Below are positions 25,321-35,244 of a DNA stretch of 49,014 nucleotides, piece after piece. Location: positions 1-49,014 of the forward strand of contig NZ_VUMT01000018.1 of NCBI RefSeq assembly GCF_009696045.1, written 5' to 3'. The stretch comes from Velocimicrobium porci (lineage in GTDB: Bacteria; Bacillota; Clostridia; Lachnospirales; Lachnospiraceae). Both the position numbers and the translations under genes were made by a program. The notes beneath the pieces are model-generated. The model ran no database searches. It worked only from the letters and a program-made list of their open reading frames with translations, and was not told the origin of the DNA. Numbering within the stretch: the stretch's first letter is position 1; every line of letters begins with the position of its first letter.

Positions 25321-26292
25321 TTAGCACTTTACTTTTGTAATAAAAGATACCCAATCTTTCATCTCATTTATTTTTAAAATCTCAAAACCATTCTGAATCA
25401 ACGCCTGTTCTACTTCTTCCTTCTTCGTATTAATAATACCTGATGTAATAAACAAACCTCCTGGTTTAATATGCTGACCAATCTCTCCTGAAAGTGGAAT
25501 AATAACATCTGCTAAGATATTTGCCACAACAATATCATATTGATTGATACCAACTGATTCCTGAAGCTCTTTCTCTTCAATAATATTTCCAGAATAAATC
25601 TTAAAAGAATCCTCTTTAATTCCATTTACTTTCATATTTTCATATACTGCTTTAATTGCCGCAGGGTCAATATCTGTCCCCACTGCATAGGAAGCACCAA
25701 GTTTTAATCCAATAATAGAAAGAATTCCACTTCCACATCCAATATCCAATAATCTTGTCTGATCGGTCAGATACTCTCTTAAACCATCGATACAAAGTCT
25801 TGTCGTTTCATGAGCACCTGTTCCAAAAGCAGTTCCGGGGTCAATCTCAATTACAATATCATCCTCTTTTTTTTCTTCTAATTGTTCCCATGTCGGTTTA
25901 ATTACAATATCATCTGCCACCCGAAATGGTTTAAAATATTCTTTCCAGTTATCAATCCAGTCTTTGTCGTCCGTTTCTTCTACCGATATTGTTCCTTTTC
26001 CAATATTAACAAATAACCCTATTTCTTCTAATCCTTCTTTTATGGACAAAACAAGTTTATCCATGTCCGTTTTCGGGTCTACATATGAACTTACAACTGC
26101 AGTTCCGTCATCTTCTCCAAGGACAATCTCTGTCTCCTCTGTTTCGTCCAAAAACATTGCTTTTTTGTCTTCCTCGCTAATTGGAACATTATCTTCAATC
26201 TGAATTCCTTCTAACCCTAACTCATCAAACAAATTGCTAATAAAATCAACTGCTTCGGTTGTTGTTTCAATCGCAACTTTCATCCATTTCAT
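25321..26292 (-). CDS. prmA: Ribosomal protein L11 methyltransferase PrmA
   Basis: 323 residues from ATG 26292 (MKWMKVAIETTTEA). The longer opening to 26388 reaches into the promoter and is rejected. The C-terminal half is the class I methyltransferase: DPGTAFGTGAHETTRLC, LLDIGCGSGILSI, GTDIDPAAIKA, ANILADVIIPL. PrmA trimethylates lysines and the N-terminus of L11. First gene of the prmA-rsmE-cysteine desulfurase-thiI operon. Confidence 0.94.
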   Translation of the reverse strand: MKWMKVAIETTTEAVDFISNLFDELGLEGIQIEDNVPISEEDKKAMFLDETEETEIVLGEDDGTAVVSSYVDPKTDMDKLVLSIKEGLEEIGLFVNIGKGTISVEETDDKDWIDNWKEYFKPFRVADDIVIKPTWEQLEEKKEDDIVIEIDPGTAFGTGAHETTRLCIDGLREYLTDQTRLLDIGCGSGILSIIGLKLGASYAVGTDIDPAAIKAVYENMKVNGIKEDSFKIYSGNIIEEKELQESVGINQYDIVVANILADVIIPLSGEIGQHIKPGGLFITSGIINTKKEEVEQALIQNGFEILKINEMKDWVSFITKVKC

Positions 26293-26376
26293 ATCTGGCT
26301 TCCCCTTTTCTATTAACATAAATATCGGGTGCCGCACTTGCAACACCCATTTACTTTTCGATAGATATATAAAAAA

Positions 26377-26405
26377 ATTATAGCACATTTTAATAAAATC
26401 GGCAA
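26377..26405 (-). promoter_or_regulatory. Promoter of the prmA operon
   Basis: Minus strand TTGCCG (26405-26400), 17 bases, TATAAT (26382-26377). The leader of about 80 bases has a small stem, GGGTG/CACCC (26327-26348). Divergent from the MATE promoter, with 36 bases between the two -35 boxes. Confidence 0.7.
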
Positions 26406-26441
26406 TATTTAATCAATCATTCAAAAATTTCATAAAAAGAA

Positions 26442-26470
26442 TTGAATTTTTTTATTGTTTTAGATAGAAT
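26442..26470 (+). promoter_or_regulatory. Promoter of the MATE transporter leader
   Basis: TTGAAT (26442-26447), 17 bases, TAGAAT (26465-26470), placing the transcript start near 26477, just ahead of the riboswitch-like leader. Confidence 0.6.
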
Positions 26471-26484
26471 AGAACTAATTAAAT

Positions 26485-26584
26485 CCATACGACATATCTC
26501 TGCCGCCGGGTAGAGATAAAAAGAGCGTTCGTTTTCATACCAGCAGGCCTTAGAAGGTATGAACTACCGGACGCCTTTTATTTC
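26485..26584 (+). promoter_or_regulatory. Guanidine-IV (mepA-motif) riboswitch-like leader with terminator
   Basis: Hairpin P1 TATCTCT/AGAGATA (26495-26501 with 26512-26518) carries the loop GCCGCCGGGT. Downstream, ACTACCGG holds TACCGG (26565-26570), which can pair with CCGGGTA of the loop as a pseudoknot. A long second hairpin has GCGTTCG (26525-26531) with CGGACGC (26568-26574) and inner TTCATACC/GGTATGAA, then CTTTTATTT: a terminator whose 3' arm overlaps the pseudoknot strand. Ligand binding would thus favour read-through. This layout before a MATE gene matches the known mepA motif, which senses guanidine. Called from memory of the motif, not by a covariance search. Confidence 0.65.
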
Positions 26585-26629
26585 TCAGAACTATTATGCT
26601 TTATTTATAATTCAACAAAGGAGTATACG

Positions 26630-27952
26630 ATGAAACAATCCACTATTTTAAAAACTTTTTTTAAATATGTAAGCTTAAATATTCTTGGTATGATTGGTCT
26701 ATCTTGTTGTATCTTAACCGACACCTTTTTCATTTCAAAAGGTGTTGGTGCAAACGGGCTGACTTCTCTAAATCTGGCACTTCCAATTTACAGCCTTATC
26801 ACCGCCACTGCTTTTATGATTGGCATTGGTGCAGCAACAAAATATTCGATTCTAAAAGCACAAAATTCACATCAAGAAGCAAATGCTGTTTTTACCCATG
26901 CCATCTTATTTGGACTTGTCTTAGGCGGTCTTTTATTCTTTATTGGTACAACCAATGCTTCTTCGGTCAGCCATCTTATGGGTGCTGACAAAGTAACTCA
27001 TTCAATGACAACCTCTTATTTACGAACATTATTTAGCTTTGCACCTTTTTATATTATCAACAATATTTTATTAGCATTTGTTCGAAATGATAATGGACCA
27101 AAGTTAGCAATGACTGGAATAATTTTAGGGAATTTAGCCAATATCATTCTGGATTACCTTTTTATTTTTCCTTGTCATTTAGGTATGTTTGGAGCTGCAT
27201 TGGCGACTGGTTTTTCTCCTATCATTAGTATTCTAACTATTTCAATCCATTTTATTAAGAAGAAAAACCAATTTCATCTCATTCGATGTCAAATTCACCC
27301 ATCCTATATTATAAATATCTGTGCACTTGGAATTTCATCGTTTGTTACCGAAATCTCATCCGGTATTGTAATTATAGTTTTTAATATGGTCATTCTTTCT
27401 TTGGAAGGAAATGTTGGCGTTGCCGCTTTTGGTATAATTACAAACTTAGCGCTTGTTGTCCTTGCAGTATTCAATGGAATTTCACAAGGTACACAACCTC
27501 TGATTAGTACAAATTACGGGCAGAAAAATTATGCAAATGTAAAGAAATTTTTCCGCTATTCTATCTTACTTTCTGTTTCTTTTTCCATGCTTATTTATCT
27601 GCTTACCTATATCGGAACGACTCCGCTAATTGCTATTTTTAACAGCGGACAAAATAAGCTTCTTGCTTCATTGGCTGCTAATGGAATTCACTTATATTTT
27701 ATCGCCTTTTTCTTTATTGGAATTAATGTTGTCACAACTTCATTTTTAAGCTCGGTGGAACTTCCTGCTCCTTCTTTTATTATCTCTAGTCTAAGAGGAT
27801 TTGCCGCCATCATTCCAATTGTCCTTCTGTTAGCACATTGTTTTGGAATGACAGGTGTGTGGCTTGCCTACCCTTGTTCTGAATTGGTGACACTTTTCAT
27901 TGCTTGCATTTTCCTTTTAAGGAATCCTATTTTACATTCTAAAATGGATTAA
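26630..27952 (+). CDS. MATE family efflux transporter (MepA-like)
   Basis: 440 residues, twelve hydrophobic segments in two halves, start MKQSTILKTFFKYVSLNILGMIGLS with AAGGAG upstream. MATE features are GANGLTSLNLALPIYSLI, IGIGAATKYS and GISQGTQPLISTNYGQKN. MATE pumps export cations or drugs driven by Na+ or H+. The riboswitch-like leader suggests guanidine or related compounds as a substrate or signal (inference). It is a single gene, ending in a bidirectional terminator shared with the dnaJ side. Confidence 0.9.
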   Translation: MKQSTILKTFFKYVSLNILGMIGLSCCILTDTFFISKGVGANGLTSLNLALPIYSLITATAFMIGIGAATKYSILKAQNSHQEANAVFTHAILFGLVLGGLLFFIGTTNASSVSHLMGADKVTHSMTTSYLRTLFSFAPFYIINNILLAFVRNDNGPKLAMTGIILGNLANIILDYLFIFPCHLGMFGAALATGFSPIISILTISIHFIKKKNQFHLIRCQIHPSYIINICALGISSFVTEISSGIVIIVFNMVILSLEGNVGVAAFGIITNLALVVLAVFNGISQGTQPLISTNYGQKNYANVKKFFRYSILLSVSFSMLIYLLTYIGTTPLIAIFNSGQNKLLASLAANGIHLYFIAFFFIGINVVTTSFLSSVELPAPSFIISSLRGFAAIIPIVLLLAHCFGMTGVWLAYPCSELVTLFIACIFLLRNPILHSKMD

Positions 27953-27955
27953 TAT

Positions 27956-28020
27956 AAAAATACTCTTTTTATAGTAGTCATTTCTTGCTCAGCAAGCTAC
28001 TGTAAAAAGAGTATTTTATT
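27956..28020. terminator. Bidirectional terminator between the MATE gene and dnaJ
   Basis: AAAATACTCTTTTTATAGTAG pairs with CTACTGTAAAAAGAGTATTTT around a 19-base loop (27956-27977 with 27997-28017), with one G-U pair. A/T-rich ends serve as U-run in both directions, ending the MATE transcript and the hrcA-dnaJ operon. Confidence 0.9.
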
Positions 28021-28029
28021 TACTTTCCT

Positions 28030-29208
28030 TTATTCAAAAAGGTCATTTATTTTTTCTTTTAAACCTTTTTTCTTATGTGTCGTTCCAGTTCCTTCTTCTG
28101 TTCCACTCGGACTTTTTTCTTTTTCACCACGCATAGAACGGTCAAACGCTTCCAACAATTCTTTCTGCTCACTATTTAATTTTGTCGGTACTTGAACAAC
28201 TAATGTTACATAATGGTCACCACGAACAGATTTGTTTCGTAATGATGGCACCCCTTTTCCACGAAGTCTTACTCTTGTATCTGTCTGTGTTCCAGGCTTT
28301 ACCGTATACATAACATCTCCGTCGACTGTACTAATTCTCACTTCCCCGCCAAGTGCAGCCTGGGCAAATGAGATTGGTGCCGTAGAATAAATATCCATAT
28401 CCGAACGCTGGAAAATCGGATGTCTGCTTACAACAACTTCTACTAACAAATCACCACGTGGACCGCCATTGATTCCCGGCTCACCTTTGTCACGAATTCG
28501 TACACTTTGTCCATTGTCAATACCGGCAGGAATTGCTACTTTAATCTTCTTTCTGCTATTGATATAACCGGTTCCACGACAATCCGAACATTTATCTTTG
28601 ATTATCTTACCTGTTCCCTGACAATCCGGACAAGTCTGAACATTACGAACCATTCCAAACAGGGATTGCTGGGTATATACAACCTGACCTTTACCGCCAC
28701 ATTTTGAACAGGTTTCAGGCGATGTACCAGGCTTTGCACCGGTACCATGACAAGTATTACATTCATCTTTCAAATTAAGATCAAGCTCTTTTTCTGTTCC
28801 AAAACATGCTTCCTCAAAGGTAATTCTTACAGAAGTTCTAATATTGGCACCTTTCATTGGACCATTATTGGCTCTGCGGCTTCTTCCACCACCAAATAAA
28901 TCGCCAAACAAATCGCCGAAGATATCTCCCATATCCATACCTGAGAAATCAAAACCACCGGCGCCGCCGGCTCCACCGTCAAATGCAGAATGACCAAATT
29001 GGTCGTACTGTCTGCGTTTGTCAGGATCACTTAATACCGCATATGCTTCTGATGCTTCTTTGAATTTTTTCTCAGCTTCTTTATCACCTGGATTCATATC
29101 TGGGTGGTATTTCTTTGCTAAAGCTCGATATGCTTTCTTTAATTCATCATCAGACGCCCCTCTGGATACACCAAGGACCTCATAATAATCTCTTTTACTC
29201 TCTGCCAT
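28030..29208 (-). CDS. dnaJ: Chaperone protein DnaJ
   Basis: 392 residues. J domain at 5-70 with HPD ([11 protein letters not shown]), G/F-rich region at about 78-108, four CxxCxGxG zinc motifs ([32 protein letters not shown]), then the C-terminal substrate domain and a short charged tail unlike E. coli DnaJ. Co-chaperone of DnaK. Last gene of the heat-shock operon, separated from dnaK by a GC-rich stem-loop. Confidence 0.97.
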   Translation of the reverse strand: MAESKRDYYEVLGVSRGASDDELKKAYRALAKKYHPDMNPGDKEAEKKFKEASEAYAVLSDPDKRRQYDQFGHSAFDGGAGGAGGFDFSGMDMGDIFGDLFGDLFGGGRSRRANNGPMKGANIRTSVRITFEEACFGTEKELDLNLKDECNTCHGTGAKPGTSPETCSKCGGKGQVVYTQQSLFGMVRNVQTCPDCQGTGKIIKDKCSDCRGTGYINSRKKIKVAIPAGIDNGQSVRIRDKGEPGINGGPRGDLLVEVVVSRHPIFQRSDMDIYSTAPISFAQAALGGEVRISTVDGDVMYTVKPGTQTDTRVRLRGKGVPSLRNKSVRGDHYVTLVVQVPTKLNSEQKELLEAFDRSMRGEKEKSPSGTEEGTGTTHKKKGLKEKINDLFE

Positions 29209-29267
29209 AATTATCCTCTTTCTATTTACCGTTTACAACTGACTTCCATCCATATTAATTACAATTA

Positions 29268-29289
29268 CCCCCGCCTTCGATGGCGGGGG
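29268..29289 (-). promoter_or_regulatory. GC-rich stem-loop between dnaK and dnaJ
   Basis: CCCCCGCC (29268-29275), 6-base loop, GGCGGGGG (29282-29289): a perfect all-G/C stem in an AT-rich genome, 24 bases after the dnaK stop, with no U-run behind it. It may protect the dnaK message or attenuate dnaJ. Confidence 0.7.
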
Positions 29290-29312
29290 AATCTAAAGTC
29301 TTAATCTCTATT

Positions 29313-31199
<1,887 letters not shown>

Positions 31200-31252
31200 C
31201 TAAATTTCAATTAATCTTCGTCTATTACGTTTCGAAATAAATCAAATAATTG

Positions 31253-31846
31253 TTAGTTTACTACTTTTACCATACTATGTCTTACAACAGTGTCACGATA
31301 CATGTAACCTTTTTGTAATTCTTCGGATACAATATTTTCTCCTAAACTTTCATCTTCATCATGCATTACTGCATTATGAAAATTCGGATCAAATTCCTTT
31401 CCTACTGCATCGATTGCCTTTACACCGGCCTCCTCTAATGCAGTAACAAACTGTTTATAAATCTGTTCAATTCCCTGAACAAATGCAGAATCTTTATCTT
31501 CTTCCGGAACAGAACCAAGACCACGCTCAAAATTATCTAATACAGGAAGTATTTTTTCTACAATATCCTTCGCTCCAATTTCAAACATCTGTGCTTTTTC
31601 TTTTTCTGAACGCTTACGGAAGTTATCAAACTCTGCCATAGTACGCATTAGTCTGTCATTTAGTTCTGCTATTTTTTCATCTTTTTTATCCTCTTTTTTT
31701 TCTTTTTTCTTAGAGAATTTTTTTTCTTTTTTATCCTTTACTTCTTCGGTTGTATCTTCCGTCACTTCCTTTGTAGACTCTGTATCAACTTCTTCTGTTT
31801 CAGAAGTAATATTTTCTTCATTTTTCATTGTTTCTTTTTCGTCCAC
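31253..31846 (-). CDS. grpE: Nucleotide exchange factor GrpE
   Basis: 197 residues; GTG 31846 start after GGAAGGTGG. Residues 1-65 are acidic and lysine-rich and disordered, then the long coiled helix (KIAELNDRLMRTMAEFDNFRKRSEKEK) and the beta-wing with GVKAIDAVGKEFDPNFHNAVM and GYMYRDTVVRHSMVKV. It releases ADP from DnaK. In operon order after hrcA. Confidence 0.96.
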   Translation of the reverse strand: MDEKETMKNEENITSETEEVDTESTKEVTEDTTEEVKDKKEKKFSKKKEKKEDKKDEKIAELNDRLMRTMAEFDNFRKRSEKEKAQMFEIGAKDIVEKILPVLDNFERGLGSVPEEDKDSAFVQGIEQIYKQFVTALEEAGVKAIDAVGKEFDPNFHNAVMHDEDESLGENIVSEELQKGYMYRDTVVRHSMVKVVN

Positions 31847-31862
31847 TTTTTAAACCACCTTC

Positions 31863-32894
31863 CTACGTTTTCTTTTTGAATATTTCATCTAACTGAACCA
31901 TCAATGTTTGTAATGTACTAACTACCTTTTCATAATCCATTCGCTTTGGTCCGACAATTCCAATCTTTCCATATACACCTTCCTCTATCTCATAGGTTGC
32001 AGTGACAACAGAACAATCTTTCATTGCCTGAACCGGAGTTTCTTCACCGATATATACTTGAATTCCATGGTTGTTTTCTTCTGCTTCTTTATCAGTAATT
32101 AGCTGTGTCAATTGCTTTTTTTCTTCAAACGTGTATAAAAGCTTGCTTGCTTTCTCTGTATCACTTAGCTCTGGATACTTTAGAATATTAGTTGCACCAC
32201 TTGTATATATCTCCATATTGTCCTCTTCCGAAATTGCTTCTGCAATTACATCTAAAATCTTTCCTAAGATGCCTCCATATTCACCTGCCTGCTCTTTCAT
32301 CTCCTGAATCATTTTCATATTAATCTCAGTCAAATCAAGACCTTGCAAAAATGTATTAAGGACAATATTTAACTTTAAAACAATATCTTTATTTAAAGAA
32401 CTTTCCATATCTATAATTTTGTTCTTTATGATATTTCCTTCAATTACAACAACCGTTAAAAGCTGATTTTCATCTACCTCTGAAATCTGTACAAACTTTA
32501 CTTTTTTCTGTTTGTAAAGAGGTTTCGTTACCATCGTTGCATAATTTGTATTAACTGCTAAAAGCTTTGCAACATTCTGTAGCAGCGTATCAATCTTGTC
32601 TGCCTTAATCTCCAATTCTTGTTTCATATCTGCAATCTCTTGCACCTTATCTTCCATCATCGTATCAACATATAATCGATATCCTTTATCCGATGGTATT
32701 CTACCTGCTGAAGTATGCGGCTGGAGAATATACCCCATATCTTCTAAATCAGACATTTCATTCCGAATGGTGGCAGAGCTTAAATTCAAATCTGTATATT
32801 TGGAAATTGTCCTGGAACCAACCGGCTCTCCTGTTTCTAAATAATTCTGAATAATTGCCTGTAATATCTTCAGCTTTCTCTCATCTAACTCCAC
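31863..32894 (-). CDS. hrcA: Heat-shock repressor HrcA
   Basis: 343 residues, GTG 32894 after GGAAG. N-terminal winged helix: YLETGEPVGSRTISKYT, SSATIRNEMSDLEDMGYI, HTSAGRIPSDKGYRLYVD. HrcA binds CIRCE with help from GroEL. First gene of the operon; a CIRCE element lies 34 bases upstream, so it represses itself. Confidence 0.97.
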   Translation of the reverse strand: MELDERKLKILQAIIQNYLETGEPVGSRTISKYTDLNLSSATIRNEMSDLEDMGYILQPHTSAGRIPSDKGYRLYVDTMMEDKVQEIADMKQELEIKADKIDTLLQNVAKLLAVNTNYATMVTKPLYKQKKVKFVQISEVDENQLLTVVVIEGNIIKNKIIDMESSLNKDIVLKLNIVLNTFLQGLDLTEINMKMIQEMKEQAGEYGGILGKILDVIAEAISEEDNMEIYTSGATNILKYPELSDTEKASKLLYTFEEKKQLTQLITDKEAEENNHGIQVYIGEETPVQAMKDCSVVTATYEIEEGVYGKIGIVGPKRMDYEKVVSTLQTLMVQLDEIFKKKT

Positions 32895-32927
32895 GCACTC
32901 ACTTCCTTACTACTGTCTTTTTATTTG

Positions 32928-32954
32928 TTAGCACTCGCTAAAGTAGAGTGCTAA
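32928..32954. promoter_or_regulatory. CIRCE operator
   Basis: TTAGCACTC, 9 bases, GAGTGCTAA: a perfect match to CIRCE, the HrcA binding site, located between the hrcA promoter and start. Confidence 0.97.
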
Positions 32955-32967
32955 TATCTTTAAACAT

Positions 32968-32996
32968 AAAATACCACCTTACAAAACCTTTGTCAA
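32968..32996 (-). promoter_or_regulatory. Promoter of the hrcA-grpE-dnaK-dnaJ operon
   Basis: Minus strand TTGACA (32996-32991), 17 bases, TATTTT (32973-32968), just upstream of CIRCE. Confidence 0.8.
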
Positions 32997-33035
32997 GAAT
33001 ATTTTTGATTTTTTTTTATTTTTATGAAAAATACA

Positions 33036-33074
33036 AAAGCAGACCATACCTTTTTAATGTTTATGGTCTGCTTT
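33036..33074 (-). terminator. Strong hairpin terminator with no obvious gene
   Basis: AAAGCAGACCATA (33036-33048) pairs with TATGGTCTGCTTT (33062-33074), 13 bp. On the minus strand TTTTGTATTTTT follows. No minus-strand gene ends here. A weak minus-strand promoter (TTGTTA, 17 bases, TTATTA) about 30-60 bases upstream would give a short untranslated RNA. The gap 32955-33280 otherwise holds the two flanking promoters and a palindrome near 33130. Confidence 0.5.
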
Positions 33075-33211
33075 GCACAATAAGACATTGATTAAATAAT
33101 AAATTATCAGTACTAACTGTAACAAACTAATATGACGTTTGTCATATCGCCATTTTGTTTTTCAAAATCATAATCCAACTATAAATATTTCTAAATAATC
33201 TATAAAACCTA

Positions 33212-33240
33212 TTGACGTATTATTTTGTTTCACCTATAGT
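33212..33240 (+). promoter_or_regulatory. Promoter of the small zinc-ribbon membrane gene
   Basis: TTGACG (33212-33217), 17 bases, TATAGT (33235-33240). This rules out the TTG at 33212 as a start codon. Upstream is ATATGAC-gttt-GTCATAT, a perfect inverted repeat near 33130, which may be an operator. Confidence 0.7.
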
Positions 33241-33280
33241 AAACCAAAAGACAAATAACCAAATAAAGGATGGATGTTAT

Positions 33281-33676
33281 ATGATGAACAAACTACGCCA
33301 GTTTATGATTGGAAGATACGGTGTTGACAATCTGGGAAAGGCAACTGCAATTGCTTATATCATAATTTCAGTTCTTTCTCTTTTCTTTCACTCTCCCATT
33401 TTAGTTGTTTTGGCATATGCACTATTATTTCTATTTTTTTACCGCTGTTTTTCCAAAAAGATCAATAAGCGGGTTGAAGAAAACCAAAAATATTTTTCTT
33501 TTGTAAACAGATTCAAGAAAAAGCAAAATAATCTGAAACGTCAATGGGACGACCGTGCTGTTTACCGGTATTACACTTGTAAACATTGTGGTCAGACTAT
33601 CCGAGTACCAAAGGGAAAAGGGAAAATCTGCATCACCTGCCCAAAATGTCATTTTGAATTTATAAAAAGAACTTAA
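33281..33676 (+). CDS. Small membrane protein with C-terminal zinc ribbon
   Basis: 131 residues from ATG 33281 (AAAGGATGG upstream). Two TM helices at about 20-53 (ATAIAYIIISVLSLFF and ILVVLAYALLFLFFYRCF), then a basic helix and a zinc ribbon YTCKHCGQTIRVPKGKGK plus CITCPKCHFEF (two CxxC pairs). N-terminus MMNKLRQFMIGRYGVDNLGK has the look of a conserved clostridial family. Function is unknown to me. It is monocistronic with its own promoter and terminator. Confidence 0.75.
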   Translation: MMNKLRQFMIGRYGVDNLGKATAIAYIIISVLSLFFHSPILVVLAYALLFLFFYRCFSKKINKRVEENQKYFSFVNRFKKKQNNLKRQWDDRAVYRYYTCKHCGQTIRVPKGKGKICITCPKCHFEFIKRT

Positions 33677-33696
33677 TAAATCGTTTTGTCCAAAAG

Positions 33697-33733
33697 AGAA
33701 GCTGTTGCATTTTTACAACAGCTTCTTTTTTTT
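33697..33733 (+). terminator. Terminator after the zinc-ribbon membrane gene
   Basis: AGAAGCTGTTG (33697-33707) pairs with CAACAGCTTCT (33716-33726), followed by seven T. Its T-run touches the stop codon of the convergent flagellin gene. Confidence 0.92.
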
Positions 33734-34493
33734 AACTCTTTAAAAGATTACTTACATTTGCCTGTTGCTGAAGTAACGCTTTTTTGGCAAACATCTGATA
33801 TTCATTTAGAAGTTTTTTCTTATTCATGTCAGATATTGCTTCTTCCACATCTAAATCTTCAATATTGCTTGATGCTTTCGTAAGATTTTCACTTGCAAGA
33901 TTTGAATAACGAATTGAACTATCAAGAGCATTGCTTGTCGCACCAATATTAGCTCTCGCCGATGTAACTTTTTCTAGCGCCTTATCGATGTCCGATATGT
34001 TAAAATCTTTGGTGACATCAAAATCTGCAATTCCAAGGCTTTCCAATGTAGAATTTTCAAGTTGAATTTTCATTCCTGTACCATCCGGATTCGTTGCGAG
34101 ATTGATATCTGCCATACTTCCATCTAATAACTTCATTGTATTAAATTCAGTTCCTCTTGCAGCATCCTGAATTGTCTGTTTCAATCCATTAATCTCTTCT
34201 TGCATCGCCTGCTTGTCTGAATCCGTATAAATAAAATTTGAAGCCTGTACACTTAATTCACGGATTCTCTGAAGGCTATCCGTAATCGAAGATAGTCCAC
34301 CTTCTGCGACATTTAAAAGTCCCTGTGCATCTTTTGCGTTATTAGCGGATACATCATATCCATTTGTCTGACTTTTCATCCCTTCTACAATTGTCAGACC
34401 AGCTGCATTATCTGCTGCCGAATTAATTTTCTTCATTGTAGAAAGCTGTTCATAAGAACGATTGATTGAATTATTTAATGTTGAAATTGCCAT
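33732..34493 (-). CDS. Flagellin
   Basis: 253 residues, a short flagellin. N-terminal D0/D1: STLNNSINRSYEQLSTMKKINSAADNAAGLTI, then RIRELSVQASNFIYTDSDKQAMQEEINGLKQ, and C-terminal D1/D0: SSIRYSNLASENLTKASSNIEDLD, ALLQQQANVSNLLKS. The variable middle is only about 50 residues. The usual MxIN start and LSSGxxI motif are altered (KKINSAADNAAG), so it may be a minor filament subunit. No other flagellar gene is in the window. GGAGG precedes ATG. Confidence 0.9.
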   Translation of the reverse strand: MAISTLNNSINRSYEQLSTMKKINSAADNAAGLTIVEGMKSQTNGYDVSANNAKDAQGLLNVAEGGLSSITDSLQRIRELSVQASNFIYTDSDKQAMQEEINGLKQTIQDAARGTEFNTMKLLDGSMADINLATNPDGTGMKIQLENSTLESLGIADFDVTKDFNISDIDKALEKVTSARANIGATSNALDSSIRYSNLASENLTKASSNIEDLDVEEAISDMNKKKLLNEYQMFAKKALLQQQANVSNLLKS

Positions 34494-34539
34494 AACTCTT
34501 CCTCCTTTCTACGATATTCCTTCGGATTCGTATATGTAT

Positions 34540-34594
34540 ACTTCTCCTATATACAGTATACCACAGATTTTCTTTTACAGAAAGAATTTTCTGT
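34540..34594 (-). promoter_or_regulatory. Flagellin upstream region: extended -10 and inverted repeat
   Basis: Minus strand TGGTATACT is an extended -10 about 60 bases before the start; no good -35 and no clear sigma-28 site (TAAA, GCCGATAA) is seen. ACAGAAA-gaat-TTTCTGT (34577-34594) is a perfect inverted repeat lying where the -35 should be; it could be an operator or the end of the tenI transcript. Confidence 0.4.
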
Positions 34595-34632
34595 TAATTC
34601 ATCTTTTCATCACATATTATCCAATTTTTTAC

Positions 34633-35244
34633 TTACTTTTCTGATAAATTCAGTTCGTTTCTGATTTTCTTTCCAAAATCATTCAAATCATTTCGTTTCA
34701 TAAATTCAGACATAATGCATCCTCCAGAAGCCCCCGCATCCTTTATTTGTCTAATATTTTTTTCTGTTATTCCTCCAATTGCATAAACAGGAATATCTAC
34801 ATTTTCACAAACCTCCCGCAAAAAGTCAATTCCTCTTGGTTTCAATCCCTTTTTACAATTCGTTTCAAAAATATGCCCGGCTACTAAATAATCCGCACCA
34901 AGTGCAAGCGCTTCTGTAGCTTCTTTTAAAGAATGAATCGACACGCCAATTTTTGAATAGTTTCGTCTAATATCTTTGTTCTCTTTTAAAATCCAAAGTG
35001 GAATATGGATACAGCCGTGATTTTTTATAAACAATGAATCTGCAAAAAAATGAAACATACACTCCGTATTATATTGTTCACATATAGAAAGAACTTCCCT
35101 TGCCAGCAATTCATATTCTTCTTGCCTTAACTCTTTTTCTCTTAAAATTAAAGCAGATACATCTGTCTGTACAATTGCTTCTATTCTTTCTAAAAAATTA
35201 TCCCTACATAAGTTCCTGTTTGTCACCGCTATTAATTTAAACAT
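34633..35244 (-). CDS. tenI: Thiazole tautomerase TenI
   Basis: About 203 residues from ATG 35244, overlapping the thiH stop by a few bases. ThiE-like TIM barrel, but with the TenI-type block GADYLVAGHIFETNCKKGLKPRGIDFL and IPVYAIGGITEKNIRQI. The ThiE pyrophosphate loop and pyrimidine-binding NDN motif are missing (FHFFADSLFIKN instead). TenI speeds the tautomer change of the thiazole made by ThiG. Its position after thiG-thiH fits; the real ThiE is encoded at the front of the operon. Confidence 0.85.
   Translation of the reverse strand: MFKLIAVTNRNLCRDNFLERIEAIVQTDVSALILREKELRQEEYELLAREVLSICEQYNTECMFHFFADSLFIKNHGCIHIPLWILKENKDIRRNYSKIGVSIHSLKEATEALALGADYLVAGHIFETNCKKGLKPRGIDFLREVCENVDIPVYAIGGITEKNIRQIKDAGASGGCIMSEFMKRNDLNDFGKKIRNELNLSEK

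Noticed and set aside
26389-26629. Leader of the MATE gene as preQ1, ZTP or fluoride riboswitch
   Set aside because: Conserved cores of these classes do not fit; the mepA/guanidine-IV layout fits better.
33212-33280. Upstream extension of the zinc-ribbon membrane gene
   Set aside because: It starts on the -35 box of a good promoter; ATG 33281 has the SD.
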